DNA of 64,000 nucleotides, taken from contig JBPCIX010000021.1 in NCBI GenBank assembly GCA_051005875.1, positions 1-64,000 on the forward strand. The letters are read 5' to 3'. The translations under genes and the position numbers were made by a program. Within the stretch, counting starts at the first letter, position 1. Every line of letters begins with the position of its first letter. This document shows positions 61,170 to 64,000 of this stretch, one piece after another. Below the pieces are notes generated by a model. It did no database searches and had not been told where the DNA came from. It worked only from the letters and a program-made list of their open reading frames with translations. Source of the stretch: JBPCIX01 sp051005875 (GTDB lineage Bacteria > Actinomycetota > CADDZG01 > JAHWKV01).

Positions 61170-61937
61170 ATGATTCTTCCAAAGATTCTTCCGGCCTTTA
61201 TCAAGCGCAGACTTGATCCTGCTCAACGATATGGACTTCGCCTAACTCTTTTTATTGCGGCAGTCTCGCTGGCCGGCATTCCCTTCGCCTATTTACTGGT
61301 CGAGATTACCAGCGGCGCCAGAATGGTTCGCGTTGATCGCGCCATATCCGAGCAACTTTTTGAACTCAAGGCAGGCAACCGATGGCTGTCGACAGTTTTC
61401 AACGGCATCAGCTTTCTGGGCTTCCCCCCATGGTTTTGGGTTTTGGTCGGCGGGGTCAGCCTCTACCTTCTGAAGCGATCAGAGCGCCGGCTGATGATAT
61501 ATCTGCTGAGTTCGACCATCGGAGGGTCGATCGTGAACACGATCGTGAAGGAGACCGTAAACAGGCCCCGGCCCACCTTCAAAGATCCCTCGGCAGTCAC
61601 TTTTCAGTCGGGCAAGAGTTTCCCCTCCGGCCATGCGATGAGCTCGACAATCGCTTACGGCGCCTTGCTTTTGATCTTCTTGCCGCTGATCCCGAAGCGC
61701 TACCGCAAGGCGGCTATCGCCGGAACGGTCTCATTGGTGCTGGTGATAGGCCTCGCCCGGTTGGGCCTCGGCGTGCACTATCTGAGCGACGTTATCGGCG
61801 GATACATTCTCGGCCTAGCCTGGCTGGCCGCCTCGACGGCAGCCTTCAGCATCTGGCGCATTGAGCGCGGAGCTAAACCGGTCCACCCGCTTGAAGCTGG
61901 AGTCGAGCCCGAAGCGGCCGCTACGCTACATCCCTAG
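61170..61937 (+). CDS. PAP2-family membrane phosphatase
   Basis: 255 residues, multi-helix membrane protein. Catalytic motifs KETVNRPRP, SFPSGHAMSS and LARLGLGVHYLSDVIGG are all intact. ATG 61170 has AGGAG four bases before. Acts on lipid or isoprenoid pyrophosphates outside the membrane; which one is unknown. The 5' end is partly duplicated at 60333-60376 (see repeat). Confidence 0.92.
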   Translation: MILPKILPAFIKRRLDPAQRYGLRLTLFIAAVSLAGIPFAYLLVEITSGARMVRVDRAISEQLFELKAGNRWLSTVFNGISFLGFPPWFWVLVGGVSLYLLKRSERRLMIYLLSSTIGGSIVNTIVKETVNRPRPTFKDPSAVTFQSGKSFPSGHAMSSTIAYGALLLIFLPLIPKRYRKAAIAGTVSLVLVIGLARLGLGVHYLSDVIGGYILGLAWLAASTAAFSIWRIERGAKPVHPLEAGVEPEAAATLHP

Positions 61938-61950
61938 CGAACCCGCTGAT

Positions 61951-62280
61951 TTATAGCAGGCAGATGTCGTAGGTCCAGATGATCGGAGGGGCCCCAGGGT
62001 CGGGGGGCGGCTCGTTGCGGGAAACTCTAAGGCACCGCCTGGCCGCTTTGTCGCCGGTCGCGGCCTGGTCTTCGAAGACGATTTCAAGCGTTTGGGGAAC
62101 GTCGATATTCTTGCTTCGCAGTAGACCTGCGGGGTCACTCTTGGCGCTTTCCCACTCTGCGGGGTCCCCGGCCGCCTGCTGAAAGGCGGCGAGAACCTCT
62201 TCGGTAGCGAAAGCACCTACTTCTTCAAGGGAGCGCCTTACCCAGGCGCTCAATACCTGCGGAACCGCCTGCTCGGCCAT
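61951..62280 (-). CDS. Hypothetical protein with good ribosome site
   Basis: 109 residues: N-terminal helical half (VPQVLSAWVRRSLEEVGAFA) and C-terminal half with DPAGLLRSKNIDVPQTLEIV. GGAGG lies about 10 bases before ATG 62280, so it is probably a true gene. I do not recognise the family. Convergent with the PAP2 gene. Confidence 0.6.
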   Translation of the reverse strand: MAEQAVPQVLSAWVRRSLEEVGAFATEEVLAAFQQAAGDPAEWESAKSDPAGLLRSKNIDVPQTLEIVFEDQAATGDKAARRCLRVSRNEPPPDPGAPPIIWTYDICLL

Positions 62281-62614
62281 GGGCTTCGATCCTCCTGTTC
62301 CAAAATAAGCGAATGTACCTACAAGGACTAATCCTTTAGCCCAATGATATCCGAGGAGGGACCCCCGGTCGCGCGTCGGCTCGTACTCCGTACCTGCTGA
62401 CTTAACAAACCCTTTCCCGGCCCAGCCCCCACCTGAAGGGTCTTTCAGGGTCTTTCAGTCTTCCTTCAGGGACCGTCCCTTAGTTTCATCCCATCGAGCC
62501 GCCGTCGGGGCGGACCGTATGAAAGGGGAACCCAATGCCGAGTTCTTAAGGGCGGAACCGAAGTTCAAGTTTCTGCTGCATTGGTGATGGACTAAGAATT
62601 GAAAGGGGTAATCC
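62281..62614 (+). promoter_or_regulatory. Long leader of the secreted-protein gene; possible riboswitch
   Basis: 334 bases without a gene. It has repeats of GGGTCTTTCAG, then GGGGAACCCAATGCC at about 62525 and GGGCGGAACC downstream. The former resembles the GGGGGANCCAA core of c-di-AMP (ydaO) riboswitches, which precede cell-wall genes in Actinobacteria. I could not confirm the rest of the fold, so this is a weak hint. Confidence 0.28.
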
Positions 62615-63344
62615 ATGAAAAAACGTTTCAGGGCCAAGCACCTACTCATAGCTGGTTTGATCCCGCTTTTGATACCGGCCGCCGGATTCGCTGGGGCCAA
62701 CAGCACCACAACCACCTTCAAAGACGCCCGATTGAAAATCGAGTACAACTCCACGGACGGCGACGCGGGCCTTCAGGTCCTTCGTCGACGCAGAGCCGTG
62801 GCGAGAGATAAGCATTTCGAATCCGAAGGGCAAATTGGTGGTCGATGTAGAGGCTGAGAAGGTGATCAGGAACTACGGGTTAACTGAGGTCTTCTCAGAA
62901 AGTAGCGAGCCGCCTTTTGAGGAGTTCCCCTTCGATAAGTTTAAAAGGCTCTTTCCCGAAGGTAAGTACACGTTCAGGGGCAAGACGATCGAAGGTCAGA
63001 ACCTCAAAAGCACGTTCAACTTCACCCACAAGGTGCCCGACGGCCCCAAGATCCTGGCGCCCCTCGATGGCGCCACCGTTGCTCGCGACTCGTTGGTGGT
63101 TGAATGGGCGCCGGTCACTTCGCCCAGCGGTATCAATATCGCCGCTTACGAGGTTTTGGTGGTTGCAGATACTCCGGGACTCGGCAATCCCAAGCGCGTG
63201 CTCGACGCCACAGTTAATGGCTCGGTAAACCGCCTGCCGATTCCATCAGAGTTTCTGGACCCGGGGACCTATAAGGCAGAGGTGCTGGCAATAGAGGTGG
63301 GCGGCAACCAAACGCTTACCGAGGCTGCATTCACGGTCGAGTAA
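62615..63344 (+). pseudogene. Secreted FN3-like domain protein, frameshifted
   Basis: ATG 62615 opens a signal peptide (KKRFRAKHLLIAGLIPLLIPAAGFA) and an acidic domain to about Val55, where an extra C at 62779-62780 shifts the frame. Skipping one base gives FVDAEPWREISISNPKGKLV and continues in frame as a fibronectin-like beta domain (GPKILAPLDGATVARDSLVVEW) to 63344. Both halves are coherent, so one base is either a sequencing error or recent inactivation. Function unknown; extracellular. Confidence 0.72.
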
Positions 63345-63385
63345 GGAAAACTGGCTTGCCGGGGTAGTCCGTTCAGCGGAAGCGG

Positions 63386-64000
63386 CTACTCCGGCTTTAG
63401 GGAGCGGGCCACAAGCGCCAGCAGGGCATCCTTCTTAACCGGTTTTGCAAGGTAACTGTCCATCCCCTCGGCCAGGCAGCGATCCCGGTCTTCTGGTCGC
63501 GCGCCGGCAGTCAGGGCGATGATGGAAGTGTGGCGGCCCGGCCCTTCCTGGGCTCTAATGGCGGCCGTAGCTTCGTAGCCGTTCAATTCCGGCATCTGGC
63601 AGTCCATCAATATGGCGTCGTAGTCGTTGGCCGCAGCGGCCTGCACCGCCAATAACCCATTGAGCGCGGTGTCCACGCGGTAACCCGCGCCGGATAGGAT
63701 CGCGACCGCAACTTTCTGGTTGATTAGATTGTCTTCGGCGAGCAATAGCCAGCCCCCTTGCGCTTGGCCCGGCAATGAAGAGCTCAGTGCCGTTGGTTGA
63801 TGGGCATCGACCTCCGGCCCCTGCAAGCCCAATGCCATTCTCAGGCCCGCTTGTAATCGATCCGGGTGGATTGGCTTGAAAACAATGGCGCAGACGCCAG
63901 TCTCGGCTGCCGCCCCCAGGTCTCGGTCCTGTCCCAAGTTGGTCATTAGCACTAAATACGAGGTAAGAGCAGGGTCGTCGCGTATGGCATCCATTAATTC
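63386..64000 (-). CDS. Two-receiver hybrid signalling protein, C-terminal part
   Basis: Open to the right edge on the minus strand; about 205 residues are visible. A receiver-domain end is followed by a linker and a full receiver domain (LLLAEDNLINQKVAVAILSGAGY; DAILMDCQMPELNGYEATAAI with the phospho-Asp; IIALTAGARPEDRDRCLAEG; SYLAKPVKKDAL). This is the tail of a hybrid histidine kinase or multi-receiver regulator; the kinase part lies outside the window. Confidence 0.82.
   Translation of the reverse strand, partial: ELMDAIRDDPALTSYLVLMTNLGQDRDLGAAAETGVCAIVFKPIHPDRLQAGLRMALGLQGPEVDAHQPTALSSSLPGQAQGGWLLLAEDNLINQKVAVAILSGAGYRVDTALNGLLAVQAAAANDYDAILMDCQMPELNGYEATAAIRAQEGPGRHTSIIALTAGARPEDRDRCLAEGMDSYLAKPVKKDALLALVARSLKPE

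Larger units (their letters stand above)
60333..61232. repeat. Imperfect direct repeat flanking vapBC
   Basis: ATTCTTCCGGCCTTTATC and CTTGATCCTGCTCAACGGTAT occur at 60333-60376 (5-base spacer) and again at 61185-61232 (9-base spacer, one base change). The second copy is the start of the PAP2 gene at 61170. The first copy is its decayed duplicate. vapBC (60416-61082) sits between them. Confidence 0.78.

Noticed and set aside
1..64000. CRISPR arrays, rRNA genes, complete insertion sequences and replication origins
   Set aside because: No spaced direct repeats of CRISPR form, rRNA sequence, transposase genes or DnaA-box clusters were seen.

Overview
This window looks like a chromosomal segment of a moderately G+C-rich actinobacterium (Actinomycetota) that I cannot place further. 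Seen in the sequence: a PASTA-domain Ser/Thr kinase, the actinobacterial families DUF3107, DUF5319 and DUF2277, a Rv1155-like PPOX/F420-type protein, ThyX in place of ThyA, a GTP-type PEP carboxykinase, a SigR/RsrA-like sigma/anti-sigma pair, and two 13E12-type (DUF222 + HNH) genes. Many genes overlap by ATGA/GTGA, and GTG, TTG and probably CTG starts are used.

Layout. 1-9.1 kb is an accessory, defence-like region. It holds a type I restriction-modification operon (hsdM, hsdS) with an antitoxin/PIN-toxin pair at its head, a two-gene cassette (winged-helix plus PLD-like protein; small membrane protein), a HEPN-like gene, and a string of broken small genes (DUF433, DUF5615, DUF4258, a small membrane protein, a frameshifted 13E12 HNH gene) around a tmRNA and a tRNA. 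9.1-14.8 kb is housekeeping: zinc-ribbon protein, PIG-L deacetylase, thyX, a Lys/Ala-rich DNA-binding-like protein, a variant FtsH, DUF5319, DUF3107, PPOX. 14.9-20.6 kb holds a copper-protein pair: a lipoprotein with two cupredoxin domains and a 1457-residue multicopper oxidase made of three tandem units. 20.7-25.9 kb is cell wall and signalling: receiver protein, D,D-carboxypeptidase, PASTA kinase with a coiled-coil lipoprotein, LysM transglycosylase.

26-34.4 kb is the branched-chain amino-acid cluster ilvB-ilvN-ilvC-leuA-leuC-leuD-leuB. I see two leader peptides that look like transcription attenuators: one Leu/Val-rich before ilvB, and one very Leu-rich that overlaps the ilvC stop and precedes leuA. 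34.4-42 kb holds aminopeptidase N, tRNA-Cys, a SigR-like ECF sigma/anti-sigma pair, msrA, ccdA and a copper ATPase. Both the sigma operon and msrA have a matching GGAAT-N18-GTT promoter. 42-54 kb holds a PDZ-Lon-like protease, an M15 peptidase with C-terminal repeats, MscS, a glyoxalase-fold protein, modABC, PsiE-like, pckG, corA and terC. 54-64 kb is mixed: an intact 13E12 HNH gene followed by a second homologous antitoxin/PIN pair, NDH-2, DUF2277, two PAP2 phosphatases (one fused to a diacylglycerol-kinase domain), a DedA-like protein, a vapBC flanked by a duplicated piece of a neighbouring gene, a frameshifted secreted protein and part of a two-receiver regulator.

The most unusual items are the three-unit multicopper oxidase with its cupredoxin partner, the leu and ilv attenuators, the SigR-like promoter pair, the remnant modules on both sides of the 13E12 gene, a tmRNA with almost no visible tag frame, and the uncharacterised cassettes beside the restriction operon. 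Several accessory genes carry single-base frameshifts while the core genes read through cleanly.
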